NCBI RefSeq assembly: GCF_025460805.1
Contig: NZ_JAMXFJ010000012.1
Coordinates: 1-64,000, forward strand
DNA: 64,000 bases
Source of the DNA: Microvirga sesbaniae
GTDB taxonomy: Bacteria; Pseudomonadota; Alphaproteobacteria; Rhizobiales; Beijerinckiaceae
Reading direction: 5' to 3'
The notes under the pieces were generated by a model, which worked only from the letters and a program-made list of their open reading frames with translations, searched no databases and was not told where the DNA came from. Shown in pieces: positions 26,963 through 35,590 of the stretch. Positions within the stretch are counted from its first letter, which is position 1. Each line of letters opens with the position of its first letter. A program made the position numbers and the translations under genes.

Positions 26963-28605
26963 GAGGATGAGGCACCCGTCTCGCCATGGCGGTCGAACAC
27001 GACCGCGCCGCCGCGGATCGTGAGGTCGCACCGGGTGTCGGTCAGGATCTCCTCGGGAGACGCGGTCAGCAGGTCGCGGGAGAACACCGCCACATCGGCC
27101 GCGAGGCCGGGGACGAGGCGGCCCCATTCGTGCTCGGCCTTGTTCACATAGGCGCCGAACTCCGTGAAGGCCATGATGGCCTGCTCGATCGACACCGCCT
27201 CCCGCGCGTCCATGACGGTCCCGTGCGAGGTCTTGCGCGTCAGCATGGAGAAGAAATTCGGGAACGGATCGATGTCGCAGACCGGCGCGTCGCTGCCGGC
27301 CGCGGGCTTGAACCCCATATCGATCCAGGTCCTGAGCGGATAGGACGGTTTCGCCCGCGTCTCGCCGACCACGGACACGTACAGGTCGCCGAAATCGTAG
27401 ATGAAGACCGGCTGCGGCACGGGCTGAACGCCGAGGCGCTTCATGCGCGCATTCTGGTCGGCCCTCGCATAGCCCGCATGCTCGATCCGGTGACGGCGGT
27501 CGGGGTCCGGCATCGCCTCGAGGGCGAGCTCGAACGCGTTGAGGGTCTGCTCGATGGCGGCGTCGCCGATCGCGTGGACGGCGAGCTGATAGCCTCTGGC
27601 GTGATAATCGCGCACGAGGTCGTTCATCTCGTCGTCGCGCAGAAGCATCAGGCCGGTGGTTCGCGGCTCGCCGACATAGGGCTCGCTCATGGCGGCCGTG
27701 CGGCCGCCGGCGCTGCCGTCGGTGAAGATCTTCACCGGCCCGACGCGCAGCATGGCATCGCCCACGCCGGTCACCACGCCGTCCGCATAGGCCTGCTCGA
27801 CGATCCCGCCCGGCCCTCCGAGCAGGCACTGGGTGGTGCGCACGGGCAGACGACCGAGGCGCTGGGCCGTGCGATAGGCGGCCACCTCGCGGTAGCCCGC
27901 CCTCATGCCCACGCCCGCATCCATCACGCTGGTGATTCCGTAGGACAGGCAGGCCCGGCCGGCATCGTCGATGGCCTGCACCAGTTCCTGATCGGTCGGC
28001 TCCGGCAGCACGGCCTTGAGGCGATCGCGGCCGGTCTCCGCCAGCAGGCCCGTCAGCCGGCCGTCGCGCTGCTCGATGGCGCCGCCCTGCGGCACGGGCG
28101 TCGTCTCGTCGATGCCGGCCCGTTCGAGCGCCTTGGAATTGCAGATCGTCACATGGCCGCACGCCCTCACGATCGCGACCGGATGGTCGGGCGCGGCCGC
28201 ATCGAGCTCCTCCCGGAGCGGGTGACGGCCGACATCGAGCGCGAACTGGTCGTATCCGCGCCCCTGGATCCACTGGCCCGGCGGCGTCACGGCGGCGCGC
28301 TGGCGCACCTTGTCGAGCAGGGACGCGAGCGTCGGGGCGGACGAGGCGCGCACATCCACATGGCCCATGATCACCCCGTAGGGGAGAAGATGCATGTGGG
28401 AATCGCACAGGCCCGGCGTCGCGAGGCGCCCGCGAAGATCGATCACCCGCGTCGCCGGCCCGATGAGGGGCTCCATGTCGGCGGAGGTTCCCGCCGCGAG
28501 GACCTGCCCGCGCCAGAGGGCGATGGCTTCGGTCACCGGTTCTGAATATCCGAGAAAGACGCGGCCGTTCGTGAGGACGATGTCGGCTTTGGGAAGGATG
28601 GGCAT
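26953..28605 (-). CDS. YtcJ-type amidohydrolase
   Basis: This 550-residue enzyme belongs to amidohydrolase family 3. Features are VLTNGRVFLGYSEPVTEA at the N-terminus, CDSHMHLLPYG as the metal site, ACGHVTICNSKAL, KIFTDGSAGGRTAAM, AVHAIGDAAI, RIEHAGY and the metal Asp in AAGSDAPVCD. The start at 28605 (MPILPKADIV) was preferred over the upstream 28668 because the extra residues are Arg/Pro-rich and unlike the family. It is convergent with the catabolic island and separated from it by a repeat array. Its C-terminus overlaps the first bases of that array. Confidence 0.85.
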   Translation of the reverse strand: MPILPKADIVLTNGRVFLGYSEPVTEAIALWRGQVLAAGTSADMEPLIGPATRVIDLRGRLATPGLCDSHMHLLPYGVIMGHVDVRASSAPTLASLLDKVRQRAAVTPPGQWIQGRGYDQFALDVGRHPLREELDAAAPDHPVAIVRACGHVTICNSKALERAGIDETTPVPQGGAIEQRDGRLTGLLAETGRDRLKAVLPEPTDQELVQAIDDAGRACLSYGITSVMDAGVGMRAGYREVAAYRTAQRLGRLPVRTTQCLLGGPGGIVEQAYADGVVTGVGDAMLRVGPVKIFTDGSAGGRTAAMSEPYVGEPRTTGLMLLRDDEMNDLVRDYHARGYQLAVHAIGDAAIEQTLNAFELALEAMPDPDRRHRIEHAGYARADQNARMKRLGVQPVPQPVFIYDFGDLYVSVVGETRAKPSYPLRTWIDMGFKPAAGSDAPVCDIDPFPNFFSMLTRKTSHGTVMDAREAVSIEQAIMAFTEFGAYVNKAEHEWGRLVPGLAADVAVFSRDLLTASPEEILTDTRCDLTIRGGAVVFDRHGETGASSSPS

Positions 28606-28796
28606 GAACCACTCGCGCGGCAAGGGCGGGCGCAGCGGGCGCTGCGTCGAACGCGGGCGAGTGTGCATAGCTTTTCGCCGGTCAGCAAGCGCGCAAACGT
28701 CCGGCGCGAGGAAAATCAGTCCTTGAAACCCTTGTTGTTTCGGGTCTAGCTTGACGCATCAGCGGCCAGATAAGGCGCGGACAAAGAGGGAGTGCT

Positions 28797-29834
28797 ATGA
28801 TACAGCCAAAATCCATGGTTCGTTGGCTCGCAATGAGCCTCATCGCCGGCGTCGCGGCCGTTTCGGCAGCGCCGGCATCCGCGCAGTCGACGCTCGACAC
28901 GGTCAAGAAGCGCGGCAAGATCCTGTGCGGCGTGTCGCCGGTCGCGCCCGGCTTTTCCTACGCTGACGACAAGGGCGTGCGGCGCGGTTTCGATGTCGAC
29001 ATCTGCCGCGCGGTCTCGGCCGCCATCTTCGCCGATCCGGACAAGGTCGAGTACGTTCCGCTGAACACCAACGTGCGCTTCCAGGCCGTGCAGTCCGGAG
29101 AGGTGGACATCCTGTCCCGGCAGAACACCTGGAGCTTCACGCGCGACGCGTCGCTCGGGCTCGATTTCGGCCCCGTGGTGTTCTACGACGGCCAGGGGCT
29201 GATGGCTCCCTCCAAGCTCAACGTGAAGAGCGCCGGCGAGCTTGCCGATGCGGCCATCTGCCTGCTGCCCGGCACCACCACGCTCCAGAACCTGGAAGAC
29301 TTCTTCCGGCCCAGGAACATCAAGTACGAATCCGTGGTGTTCGAGAACTCCGACGAATGGCGCAATGCGTTCTTCAACGGACGCTGCGACGCCATCACGA
29401 CGGATCGCTCGGACCTCGCGTCCGTGCGCGCCATCGCCAACGATCCGTCGCAATACGTGGTCCTGCCCGAGACCATCTCCAAGGAGCCGCTCGCGCCGAC
29501 CATCCGCCAGAACGACCCGAACTGGCGCGATATCCTGAACTGGTCCGTCTATGCTCTCATCGGGGCGGAGGAGAAGGGCGTCACGCAGGCCAACGTGGAC
29601 GAGTTCCTCAAGAGCGAGGATCCGGAGATCCAGCGCATGCTCGGCGTGAACGGGGATTTCGGCAAGATGCTCGGCCTCGACAACAAGTGGGCCTACAACA
29701 TCGTCAAGTCGGTCGGGAATTACGGAGAGGTCTTCGACCGCAATCTCGGCCCCAAGACACGGCTCGGCCTGACGCGCGGCCCGAACGAGCTCTGGACCAA
29801 GGGCGGCCTGCTGTATGCGCCGCCGTTCCGGTAG
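28797..29834 (+). CDS. General amino-acid ABC transporter substrate-binding protein (AapJ-like)
   Basis: This is a 345-residue periplasmic binding protein with a signal peptide of about 33 residues (VAAVSAAPASAQ). It has the AapJ/BztA signature STLDTVKKRGKILCGVSPVAPGFS, then YADDKGVRRGFDVDICRAVSAA and SRQNTWSFTRDASLG. AGGGAG precedes the start. It heads an operon with two AapQ/AapM-like permeases. The family takes up a broad range of L-amino acids, which fits the nearby oxidase and amidohydrolases. Confidence 0.92.
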   Translation: MIQPKSMVRWLAMSLIAGVAAVSAAPASAQSTLDTVKKRGKILCGVSPVAPGFSYADDKGVRRGFDVDICRAVSAAIFADPDKVEYVPLNTNVRFQAVQSGEVDILSRQNTWSFTRDASLGLDFGPVVFYDGQGLMAPSKLNVKSAGELADAAICLLPGTTTLQNLEDFFRPRNIKYESVVFENSDEWRNAFFNGRCDAITTDRSDLASVRAIANDPSQYVVLPETISKEPLAPTIRQNDPNWRDILNWSVYALIGAEEKGVTQANVDEFLKSEDPEIQRMLGVNGDFGKMLGLDNKWAYNIVKSVGNYGEVFDRNLGPKTRLGLTRGPNELWTKGGLLYAPPFR

Positions 29835-29844
29835 CCTGAGACCG

Positions 29845-29868
29845 GCGGGCGGCCTCGCGGCCGCCCGC
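29845..29868 (+). other. GC-rich stem-loop after binding-protein gene
   Basis: Perfect 10-base arms (GCGGGCGGCC at 29845-29854, complement at 29859-29868) with a TCGC loop lie between the binding-protein and first permease genes. No T run follows, so message stabilisation is more likely than termination. Confidence 0.65.
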
Positions 29869-29900
29869 TCGCCCCTCGGTTCCGGCCGGAAAGGATCATC

Positions 29901-31073
29901 ATGCGCGCCGAAGCGATGAGCGGGACGAGCCTCCTCTACAATCTGCGGTTCCGCGCCATTCTCTATCAGGTCATCGCCGTCGCGGGCATCGTCCTTCTGG
30001 GCCTGTATCTGTTCTCGAACGTGTCGCAGAAGCTCGCGGAGCAGAACATCGCGACGGGCTTCGGCTATCTGAGCCGTGAAGCGGGCTTCGTCATCAGCCA
30101 GACCCTGATCGACTACAAGCCCACGGACACCTATGGGCGCGCCATCCTGGCCGGCATCGTCAACACGGTCTGGGTCTCGGCCTGGAGCGTCGTGCTCGCG
30201 ACCGTCATCGGGCTTTTCGTCGGCATCGCGCGCCTGTCCCGCAATCCGCTGCTGGCGTTCCTGGCCTTCCTCTATGTGGAGGCGCTGCGCAACGTGCCTC
30301 TGCTGCTCTACCTGTTCCTCTGGTACGCCCTGATCGTCACGGGCCTGCCGGGCGTCCGGGAAGCCTGGGAGGTTATGCCCCATGTGTTCCTCAGCAACAG
30401 CGGCCTGACCGTGCCGTCCCTCGTGTGGAGCGGCGCGCACACGACGGTTCTTCTGGCGCTCGTCCTGGGGGGAATCCTCGCGGTCGTCTTCCACCGCCGC
30501 GCCACCGCCGAGCGGATCAGGACGGGCCAGGCGCGCACCATGTGGCCCTGGATCGCCCTGGCGGTGCTGCTCCCGCCGGCGCTCGCGCTGCTGATCGCGC
30601 AGCCCGACCTCGCGGTGGACCTTCCGGAAAAGGGGCGCTTCCGCCTCACCGGGGGCGCCCAGCTCAGGCCGGAATTCACCGCCCTTCTCGTGGGCCTCGC
30701 CCTGTCGGCCTCGGCCGGCATCGCCGAGATCGTGCGGAGCGGCATTCTCTCGGTGCGCAAGGGACAATGGGAGGCCGCCCGGGCGCTCGGCCTGCGGGAC
30801 GGATCGACCATGCGCCTCGTGGTCCTGCCGCAGGCGCTGCGCGTCATCATCCCGCCCCTCACCAGCAGCTACCTGAGCCTGTTCAAGAACTCGTCGCTCG
30901 CCATCGCCATCGGCTATCCGGATCTGGTGATGGTGTCGAACACGACCATGAACCAGACCGGCCAGGCGATCGAGGGCATCGCGATCTTCATGCTGGTCTA
31001 TCTCGGCCTGTCGATCATGATCTCCGTGTTCATGAACTGGTACAACAGCCGCGTCGCGCTGAAGGAGCGCTGA
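29901..31073 (+). CDS. Amino-acid ABC transporter permease (AapQ-like)
   Basis: This 390-residue inner-membrane protein of the His/Glu/Gln permease family has the AapQ-specific long periplasmic insert after the second membrane segment. Motifs are EALRNVPLLLYLFLWY, then the EAA loop IVRSGILSVRKGQWEAARALGL and VVLPQALRVIIPPLTS. AAGGA is 6 bases before the ATG. It partners with the permease that begins 3 bases after its stop. Confidence 0.92.
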   Translation: MRAEAMSGTSLLYNLRFRAILYQVIAVAGIVLLGLYLFSNVSQKLAEQNIATGFGYLSREAGFVISQTLIDYKPTDTYGRAILAGIVNTVWVSAWSVVLATVIGLFVGIARLSRNPLLAFLAFLYVEALRNVPLLLYLFLWYALIVTGLPGVREAWEVMPHVFLSNSGLTVPSLVWSGAHTTVLLALVLGGILAVVFHRRATAERIRTGQARTMWPWIALAVLLPPALALLIAQPDLAVDLPEKGRFRLTGGAQLRPEFTALLVGLALSASAGIAEIVRSGILSVRKGQWEAARALGLRDGSTMRLVVLPQALRVIIPPLTSSYLSLFKNSSLAIAIGYPDLVMVSNTTMNQTGQAIEGIAIFMLVYLGLSIMISVFMNWYNSRVALKER

Positions 31074-31076
31074 GCC

Positions 31077-32189
31077 ATGACGACCGCCACCGACATGGCC
31101 GAAGCGCAAGTCGAGATGCCGCTGCAGCGGGAGCCGGGCGTGGAGCGCCGCCTCCTTCGCCGCACGCTCAAGCCCCTGATCGGCACCCCGGTCAACGCCG
31201 TCGTCACGCTCGCCTGCCTGTGGATCCTGTGGCTCGCCGTGAAGGGGGCCTGGGGCTGGCTCGTGACGCGGGCCGTCACCGAAGGCGGCGCCCAGGCCTG
31301 CAAGGTCGGGCATGGAGCCTGCTGGCCCTTCTACGAAGCGAAGCTCCGCTTCATGATCTTCGGCGTCTATCCCTACGACGAGCACTGGCGCGTGCTGCTC
31401 GCCATGGTGCTGTTCCTGGGCGCGATGGCCGTCACCATGATCCCGCGGTTCTGGAGCCGACGGCTGATCGCGCTCTGGGCCGTCACGATCGTCGCCACGG
31501 CGGTCCTGATCGGCGGCGGCGTCCGCGGCCTGCCCCATGTGCCGACCACGCAATGGAGCGGCCTGCCGCTCTCGTTCCTGCTGTCGGCGGTGGGCCTTGC
31601 CCTGGGATTCCCGCTCGGGCTGGTCCTGGCGCTCGCCCGCTCGTCCAAGCTCCCGGCTATCCGGGTGATCGCCATCGTGTTCATCGAGGTGATCCGGGGC
31701 GTGCCGCTCATCAGCATCCTGTTCATGGCCTCGGTGATGCTGCCGCTCTTCATGCCGAGCGGCATCACGGTGGACAAGCTCCTGCGGGCGCAGATCGCCA
31801 TCATCATCTTCGCGGCCGCCTACATCGCCGAGGCGGTCCGCGGCGGCCTTCAGGCCATCCCGCGCGGGCAGCACGAGGCGGCGAGCGCCATGGGCCTGCA
31901 TTACTGGCAGGCCATGCGTCTCGTGGTCCTGCCGCAGGCCCTGAAGATCGCCATCCCGCCCCTGGTCAACATCTCCATCGGGTTCTTCCAGGACACGACC
32001 CTGGTCACGATCATCGGCCTGCTCGACTTCCTGTCCACGGTCCGCACGGCCATGACGGACCCGAACTGGGTCGGCATCGCGGTTCTGGAGGGCTATGTCT
32101 TCGCAGCCTTCGTGTTCCTGGTGTTCTCCTACGGCATGGGCGCCTACAGCCGGTTCCTGGAGCGGCGCCTGCGCCTCGGGCACGACTAG
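31077..32189 (+). CDS. Amino-acid ABC transporter permease (AapM-like)
   Basis: The product is a 370-residue inner-membrane protein. FIEVIRGVPLISILFMASVM and the EAA loop IAEAVRGGLQAIPRGQHEAASAMGL are typical of AapM/BztC permeases. AAGGAG precedes the start. In canonical aapJQMP operons an ATPase gene follows. Here the next 200 bases are a repeat array and then an opposing gene, so the ATPase must be supplied from elsewhere or the system is inactive. Confidence 0.92.
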   Translation: MTTATDMAEAQVEMPLQREPGVERRLLRRTLKPLIGTPVNAVVTLACLWILWLAVKGAWGWLVTRAVTEGGAQACKVGHGACWPFYEAKLRFMIFGVYPYDEHWRVLLAMVLFLGAMAVTMIPRFWSRRLIALWAVTIVATAVLIGGGVRGLPHVPTTQWSGLPLSFLLSAVGLALGFPLGLVLALARSSKLPAIRVIAIVFIEVIRGVPLISILFMASVMLPLFMPSGITVDKLLRAQIAIIIFAAAYIAEAVRGGLQAIPRGQHEAASAMGLHYWQAMRLVVLPQALKIAIPPLVNISIGFFQDTTLVTIIGLLDFLSTVRTAMTDPNWVGIAVLEGYVFAAFVFLVFSYGMGAYSRFLERRLRLGHD

Positions 32190-32211
32190 CGCGTTCCGTG
32201 CGATGACACCG

Positions 32212-32390
32212 TCGACGTCATGGCACCCTCCGCCCTTCCTGCCACCCTCCCCACGTCATGGCCGGCCTTGTGCCGGCCATCCCGATCCTTTGGGGCGCCG
32301 CGCTTCACCGTATCGAGATCACCGGGACAAGCCCGGTGATGACGTGGCGGGTGGGACAGGCCCGGTGATGACGGGGCGGGTGGTGCGAGC
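32212..32390. repeat. Palindromic intergenic repeat array 6
   Basis: One full unit and one half unit sit exactly where the ATPase gene of an aapJQMP operon would be expected. The hairpins are of the usual two types. Confidence 0.88.
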
Positions 32391-32396
32391 GGCCGG

Positions 32397-33692
32397 TCAG
32401 GCCGCGCGGGCCGCCCGGCGCTCCTTGGCGAGATCCATGGCCTGATAGGTCCAGTAGGTGAGCTGCGCGGCCGCCACTCCGAACGGGCCGCCATTCCACG
32501 CCAGGCCGAAGGGCTCGTAGAGCCGGTACCGGTCGCTCGTGCCGAGAATGCCCTCCGCGATGACGCGCCCGCCGATGGCCGTCGTGTTCATGCCGCGGCC
32601 GCCGAAGCCGAACACGTGCCAGATTCCGGGCTGGAGCTTCCCGATCAGGGGCATCAGGTGGCGGGCATAGGCCATCAGCCCGGACCAGGCCGTCTCGACG
32701 CGGACGCCCTCGAGCTGGGGATAGGTGGAGACCATCGTCCGGCGCATCATGTCCGCCAGGCGGCGGGGCTCCGTGGTCTGCGTGGTGATCCGGCCGCCCC
32801 AGAGGAGGCGCGCGCCCCCGTCGACGAGACGGTAGTAATCGCCCGCACGACGGTTGTCGCTGATCGCCATGGGGGTCCGGACCGCCTGGGCGATCCGCTC
32901 GCGCGCCGCCTCGGTGAGAAGCACGTAGGTGGCGATCGGCAGGATGCTCCGGCGCAGGCGCGGCACGAGGTTGTCCGTATAGCCGCCTCCCGCCAGGACC
33001 ACGTCGCGGGCCCTCACCTCGCCCCGCTCCGTCCTGACGACCTTCTCGGCTCCTCCGAAATCGCAGCCGACCACCCGCGACCCTTCGAAGATGCGTCCGT
33101 TGAGCCCCTGGATCGCCTTCGCCAGGGCGCGGGCGTAGTTGAGCGGGTGGAAGTGGAAGGACGCGGGATCGTAGAGCGCCTGATGGTATTTCGGCGAACG
33201 CAGGACCGTGCGGACCGCGTCGGTCGGCATGACCTCGAGGCGGTAGCCGAAGTCCCGGTCCATCGTCTCGCACTGGCGCGCGAGGGCATCGGGATCATGG
33301 TACCGCAGAACGCTCATCTTGCCGTAGACCCGGGCGTTGTCGGTCATGCCGAGAGCCCCGAGATTGTCCTCGACGATGCGCACGCCTTCGATCGACAGCC
33401 GGTGCAGGGCCTTGGCCCGGTCGGCCCCCACCATGCGGGTGATGTTGGCGAGGCTCGTCGCGTAGCCGGGACCGACGAAGCCGCCGTTGCGGCCGGACGC
33501 GCCCCAGCCGACGCGCTCCGCCTCCAGGACCACCACCGAGCGCCCGGCCCGCGCCAGCTCGAGAGCGGCTGTGAGACCGGCCAGCCCGCCGCCCACGACG
33601 ACCGCGTCGGCGCGCGTGGCGCCCTCCAGGGCCGAGCCGGGGGCCGGGTCCGTCAGGGTGCGGGCATAATAGGTGTCGCCATAGCCGGTCAT
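32397..33692 (-). CDS. FAD-dependent oxidoreductase (DAO family, PuuB-like)
   Basis: This 431-residue flavoprotein has an N-terminal dinucleotide fold ADAVVVGGGLAGLTAALELA, followed by ERVGWGASGRNGGFVGPGY, the signature of gamma-glutamylputrescine oxidase-like and related amine oxidases. The C-terminal flavin motif is VFGFGGRGMNTTAIGG. The start at 33692 (MTGYGDTYYA) has GGAG upstream; an extra 7 residues from 33713 are possible. It is convergent with the amino-acid importer. It would oxidise an amine or amino acid with release of peroxide; the substrate is not resolved. Confidence 0.88.
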   Translation of the reverse strand: MTGYGDTYYARTLTDPAPGSALEGATRADAVVVGGGLAGLTAALELARAGRSVVVLEAERVGWGASGRNGGFVGPGYATSLANITRMVGADRAKALHRLSIEGVRIVEDNLGALGMTDNARVYGKMSVLRYHDPDALARQCETMDRDFGYRLEVMPTDAVRTVLRSPKYHQALYDPASFHFHPLNYARALAKAIQGLNGRIFEGSRVVGCDFGGAEKVVRTERGEVRARDVVLAGGGYTDNLVPRLRRSILPIATYVLLTEAARERIAQAVRTPMAISDNRRAGDYYRLVDGGARLLWGGRITTQTTEPRRLADMMRRTMVSTYPQLEGVRVETAWSGLMAYARHLMPLIGKLQPGIWHVFGFGGRGMNTTAIGGRVIAEGILGTSDRYRLYEPFGLAWNGGPFGVAAAQLTYWTYQAMDLAKERRAARAA

Positions 33693-33726
33693 GAAGGGCT
33701 CCGATCCTCGCAAGGTGGGCGAAGCC

Positions 33727-33762
33727 TAGAGCATTTTTCGGAAAAGGGGATCCGCCTTTCGG
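33727..33762. repeat. AGAGCAT-type dispersed element
   Basis: TAGAGCATTTTTCGG is followed by an imperfect palindrome (GGAAAAGG, GGATCC, CCTTTC). It shares the AGAGCAT start and GGATCC core with the element at the left edge of the window, so both are probably copies of one dispersed family. Confidence 0.5.
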
Positions 33763-33804
33763 CCACAACCGGCGCGGGGTGGTGTCGCCGGCTTCTCCCA
33801 ACAC

Positions 33805-33955
33805 GCCACGTCATCACCGGGCTTGTCCCGGTGATCCCGATGGTTCGAGGCACGGCGCCTCACGGTATCGGGATGGCCGGCACAAGGCCGGCCATGACGT
33901 GGGGAGGGTGGCAGGAGGGGCGGAGGCCGGCCATGACGTGCGGAGGGGTGTCACC
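33805..33955. repeat. Palindromic intergenic repeat array 7
   Basis: One full unit plus a linker and half unit mark the border between the oxidase gene and the prophage late module. No attachment site could be recognised here. Confidence 0.88.
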
Positions 33956-33974
33956 ACCGGGCTCGATCCGCGGC

Positions 33975-34277
33975 TCAGAAGCTCCGGGCGGCCTTGACCT
34001 GGAAGCCCGGATACCGGGCCTCCGAATAGCCGCTGGCGTAGACGCCGCCCGACGCCACGGCGGCCCCGAGGACGAGGCACAGCCCGATCGCGAGCGCCCA
34101 TCCCCGCCTCTGGGACTTCCACAGGGCGAGCACGGCCGGCGCCAGGCACATGCAGAACAGGATGAGGCCGAACATGAAGAACGCGTGCAGGTTGGGTGAG
34201 TGATAGATCGGCCCGACGTCGAAATCCTGCTGCCGCGGAGGCTCTCCGAGGAAGAACTGAGCCAGAAACGTGAACAC
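33975..34277 (-). CDS. Hypothetical small membrane protein
   Basis: This 100-residue protein from a GTG start has two to three hydrophobic segments (FFMFGLILFCMCLAPAVLAL and LAIGLCLVLGAAVASGG). GGGGGCGG lies upstream of the start. It is the last gene of the prophage late module, downstream of the lysis genes. No family is recognised. It could be a lysis accessory or a lysogenic conversion membrane protein; neither can be supported further. Confidence 0.55.
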   Translation of the reverse strand: MFTFLAQFFLGEPPRQQDFDVGPIYHSPNLHAFFMFGLILFCMCLAPAVLALWKSQRRGWALAIGLCLVLGAAVASGGVYASGYSEARYPGFQVKAARSF

Positions 34278-34399
34278 GGTGCCGCCCCCAAACGATGCCG
34301 GGGAGTAGGCCTCCCCTGTCGATCATCTCCATGGTCGCACAGGCTACTGCGCTTTCATGTCCCGGTCCATGGGCCGGATGGGATCGCAACGCCAGGCGC

Positions 34400-34624
34400 C
34401 TATCGGGGGAAGGAGATGAAGCCTCCCAGCTGCGACACGGCGAAGGCGACGAGCGCCGACACCAGGGGGCCGACCCATCGGCCGGCCCTGGCCACGCCTT
34501 TCCCTTGAAGCAGCAGCTCGTGCATGGCCGTCACTTTGGCGTCCATGACGTCCATCTTCTTTTCCAAGGCCGCGAGCAGGACGCCCTGGGCTATGACCCG
34601 GTCGCGGGTGTCGGTATCGGTCAT
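34400..34624 (-). CDS. Small phage membrane protein with coiled-coil N-terminus
   Basis: The product is 74 residues. A polar helical first half (LLAALEKKMDVMDAKVTAMHELLLQG) is followed by one membrane segment (WVGPLVSALVAFAVSQLGGF). This layout resembles XhlA-like holin-associated proteins of phage lysis cassettes. Its place directly after the holin supports a lysis role, but sequence identity to a named family is not established. Confidence 0.6.
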   Translation of the reverse strand: MTDTDTRDRVIAQGVLLAALEKKMDVMDAKVTAMHELLLQGKGVARAGRWVGPLVSALVAFAVSQLGGFISFPR

Positions 34625-34680
34625 CGGTTCGCCCCTGTGGCGGGCCGCCTCCGGCGGGCGGCTCCGCGCGGTCGGTGGGA

Positions 34681-34854
34681 TTACGCGGCGCGCTTCCTGG
34701 AGGCGGTGACGCTCCACACGACGCTGGCGATGGTGGCGACGGCGCCCGCCAGGGCGGCCGCGTTCTCGGCATCCACGTAGCCCTTGGCCACGAGATAGGA
34801 GCCCGCGATGGTCAGCACCTGGCGGGCAAGGCTCTTCACGACTTCACTGGTCAT
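34681..34854 (-). CDS. Putative phage holin (57 residues)
   Basis: The reading frame from 34854 begins MTSEVVKSLARQVLTIAG and has a hydrophobic segment (AAALAGAVATIASVVWSV) followed by a basic tail SRKRAA. The form matches Pam3-gp28-type putative holins found next to endolysins in alphaproteobacterial phages. It lies 54 bases downstream of the endolysin gene. Single-segment size and charge distribution fit a pinholin-like or class III protein, which is inference. Confidence 0.65.
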   Translation of the reverse strand: MTSEVVKSLARQVLTIAGSYLVAKGYVDAENAAALAGAVATIASVVWSVTASRKRAA

Positions 34855-34908
34855 GCGTCTGGTCCTCGGTCTTGGATGGCGCCGCCCGATCCCCGGCGGC
34901 CGGGGATG

Positions 34909-35475
34909 TCAGGCCGCCCGCTTGAGAAGGGACGCCGCCCGCTCCGCGAGCGTCGGCGGGGCGTCGGTCAGGGCGAGCGCCGCGGCGCGCACCGCGGCGA
35001 CGCGGCGGGACCAGCCCTTGCCGAAGGTCTTCCAGGTGCTCAGCCGCCTCATCATGGCGAGGCGGTCGTCGCAGATCGCGTTCACGACCTTGCGCGGGTT
35101 GGCGCGCCGGGCCGCCGCCAGGGTAACGGGGCCCGGGACGCCGTCATCCGCCACGCCGAGCGCCCGTTGCAGGGCGATGACCGCGCGGGACGGCCCGGAA
35201 TTCACCGCGAAATCGAAGACGGCCTCATCGATGCCGGGCGGCAGCTCGTCGGCGCGGACGCGATCCCAGTACCGGGCGCGGTAGATCGCCCCGGCCTCCT
35301 CCTCCGTCAGGGCGCGCATATCGGCCTTCGTGCAGCGCCGGCCGCGGCACGCGGACAGGGTCGCGAGCGTGATGCCGTATTTCGTGGCGCCGCCCGGGTC
35401 CTGGGGATGGTCGACATAGCCCCCTTCGATGCGCAGGACGAGCGCGAGCGCGCCCGGGACGTTCACGGCGGCCAT
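34909..35475 (-). CDS. Phage endolysin, GH108 family
   Basis: This 188-residue peptidoglycan hydrolase carries the GH108 N-terminal catalytic motif EGGYVDHPQDPGGATKYGIT (Glu in EGG as acid). A C-terminal peptidoglycan-binding type 3 region follows (FDFAVNSGPSRAVIALQRAL, DDGVPGPVTLAAA). There is no signal peptide, so holin-assisted release is expected. GGAG precedes the ATG at 35475. An intrinsic terminator lies just upstream, so this gene may have its own promoter or depend on read-through. Confidence 0.88.
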   Translation of the reverse strand: MAAVNVPGALALVLRIEGGYVDHPQDPGGATKYGITLATLSACRGRRCTKADMRALTEEEAGAIYRARYWDRVRADELPPGIDEAVFDFAVNSGPSRAVIALQRALGVADDGVPGPVTLAAARRANPRKVVNAICDDRLAMMRRLSTWKTFGKGWSRRVAAVRAAALALTDAPPTLAERAASLLKRAA

Positions 35476-35490
35476 CAGGGAATCTCCATG

Positions 35491-35512
35491 AAAAACCCGC
35501 CTCGAGGGCGGG
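35491..35512 (-). terminator. Intrinsic terminator upstream of endolysin
   Basis: On the minus strand CCCGCC and GGCGGG arms are followed directly by TTTTT. It lies between the hypothetical gene at 35591 and the endolysin start and would limit read-through of late tail transcripts into lysis genes. Confidence 0.75.
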
Positions 35513-35533
35513 TGCGGTGAGGTGCGGCGCTCT

Positions 35534-35582
35534 TCGTCATCGGGATCACCGGCACAAGGCCGGTGATGACGTGGTGTGTGGT
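35534..35582. repeat. Palindromic repeat half unit 8
   Basis: A single ATCGGGATCACCGGC/AAGGCCGGTGATGACG half unit is inserted between the terminator and the stop of the gene at 35591, within the prophage. Confidence 0.85.
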
Positions 35583-35590
35583 CCGGTGCG

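Noticed and set aside
28746..32183. Antisense open frame of 1145 codons
   Set aside because: It is a shadow of the Aap-like importer genes, with low-complexity Asp/Arg/His composition and no domain.
33763..33974. Prophage attachment site next to the oxidase gene
   Set aside because: No tRNA gene, integrase or matching direct repeat could be found at either end of the phage region.
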